Below, piece after piece: positions 5,165 through 5,498 of a DNA stretch of 5,498 nt. Below the pieces are notes generated by a model that was given only the letters and a program-made list of their open reading frames with translations, was not told the origin of the DNA and ran no database searches. Source of the stretch: Actinomycetes bacterium (lineage in GTDB: Bacteria; Actinomycetota; Acidimicrobiia; Acidimicrobiales; RAAP-2); the NCBI GenBank assembly GCA_021849765.1, contig JAJZSM010000115.1, positions 1 to 5,498 on the forward strand. Direction: 5' to 3'. A program made the position numbers and the translations under genes. Numbering within the stretch: the first letter of the stretch is position 1; each line of letters begins with the position of its first letter.

Positions 5165-5498
5165 ATGGCCCGTCTCGCGGTTCTCTCGTATCACACGTCG
5201 CCGCTCGCCCAGCCTGGCACGGGCGACGGCGGCGGCATGAACGTCTACGTGCGCGAGCTCTCGAGCGCGCTCGCGCGCCTCGGCCACGAGGTCGACGTCT
5301 ACACGCGCCGCGACGACCCGCACCTGCGCGACTCGATGCTCGTCGAACCCGGCTTTCGCGTCCACCACGTCACCGCGGGCCCGCCGACGCCACTCGGGCG
5401 CGAGGACTTCGAGCGCTACGTCGACGAGTTCGCCGACGGGGTCTCGGCCTCGTTTCGCTGCACCGGCGCACCCGACGCGATCCACGCGAACTACTGGC
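5165..5498 (+). CDS. MshA-like GT4 glycosyltransferase (3' end outside window)
   Basis: The first 111 residues of a GT-B fold, family GT4 glycosyltransferase are present. The block HTSPLAQPGTGDGGGMNVYV (10-29) is nearly identical to that of MshA, which adds GlcNAc from UDP-GlcNAc to inositol 1-phosphate in the first step of mycothiol synthesis. AGPPTPLGREDFERY (71-85) and DAIHANYW (104-111) align with the MshA segments AGP...LSKEEL and DLIHSHYW. Two positions differ: the Lys that I recall contacting the inositol phosphate in the Corynebacterium enzyme is R79 here, and HSHYW is HANYW, although Y110 is kept. It may therefore be MshA or a GT4 relative with another acceptor. The ATG at 5165 is supported by the -10 hexamer six bases upstream and lies nine bases after sodX. 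The donor-binding C-terminal half is not in the window. Confidence 0.85.
   Translation, partial: MARLAVLSYHTSPLAQPGTGDGGGMNVYVRELSSALARLGHEVDVYTRRDDPHLRDSMLVEPGFRVHHVTAGPPTPLGREDFERYVDEFADGVSASFRCTGAPDAIHANYW

Noticed and set aside
5123..5485. 120-codon minus-strand frame at the right end
   Set aside because: It is antisense to the MshA-like gene, whose conserved motifs are unmistakable.

Overview
The window comes from a high-GC actinobacterium, most likely an uncultured or environmental lineage such as Acidimicrobiia. That placement is an inference. It rests on the GC-rich third codon positions, frequent GTG starts, leaderless-type promoters, a nickel superoxide dismutase with its maturation protease, and an MshA-like glycosyltransferase. 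No rRNA, tRNA, CRISPR array, insertion sequence or phage gene was seen. It reads as ordinary chromosomal housekeeping and stress sequence, not a mobile island.

Left part, minus strand (1-2266): three genes read leftward. They are a small helical protein of unknown function (1925-2266), a 12-helix-type MFS exporter with a histidine-rich tail (446-1804), and the first 113 codons of a RimJ/RimL-type GNAT acetyltransferase (1-339) whose end lies off the window. The first two have good Shine-Dalgarno sites.

Middle (2267-4304): a 191-bp divergent intergenic region with an AT-rich patch separates the leftward genes from a full-length AarC/Cat1-type succinyl-CoA:acetate CoA-transferase (2458-3984). 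This enzyme moves CoA between acetate and succinate and so links acetate metabolism to the TCA cycle. It is followed by a 62-residue zinc-finger protein related to the C-terminal domain of DksA/TraR (4116-4304).

Right part (4323-5498): a nickel superoxide dismutase gene (sodN, minus) and its maturation peptidase gene (sodX, plus) diverge from an 89-bp region that carries short inverted repeats. SodX is expected to remove the SodN propeptide so that the new N-terminal His and the Cys residues can bind nickel. Nine bases after sodX begins an MshA-like GT4 glycosyltransferase that runs off the window. If it is a true MshA, the right end pairs superoxide removal with thiol redox buffering.

The most consistent hidden signal is in the gene starts. 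All four plus-strand genes have a TANNNT -10-like hexamer placed exactly six bases before the start codon and no Shine-Dalgarno sequence, which points to leaderless transcripts. I did not find convincing evidence of a new multi-gene system here.
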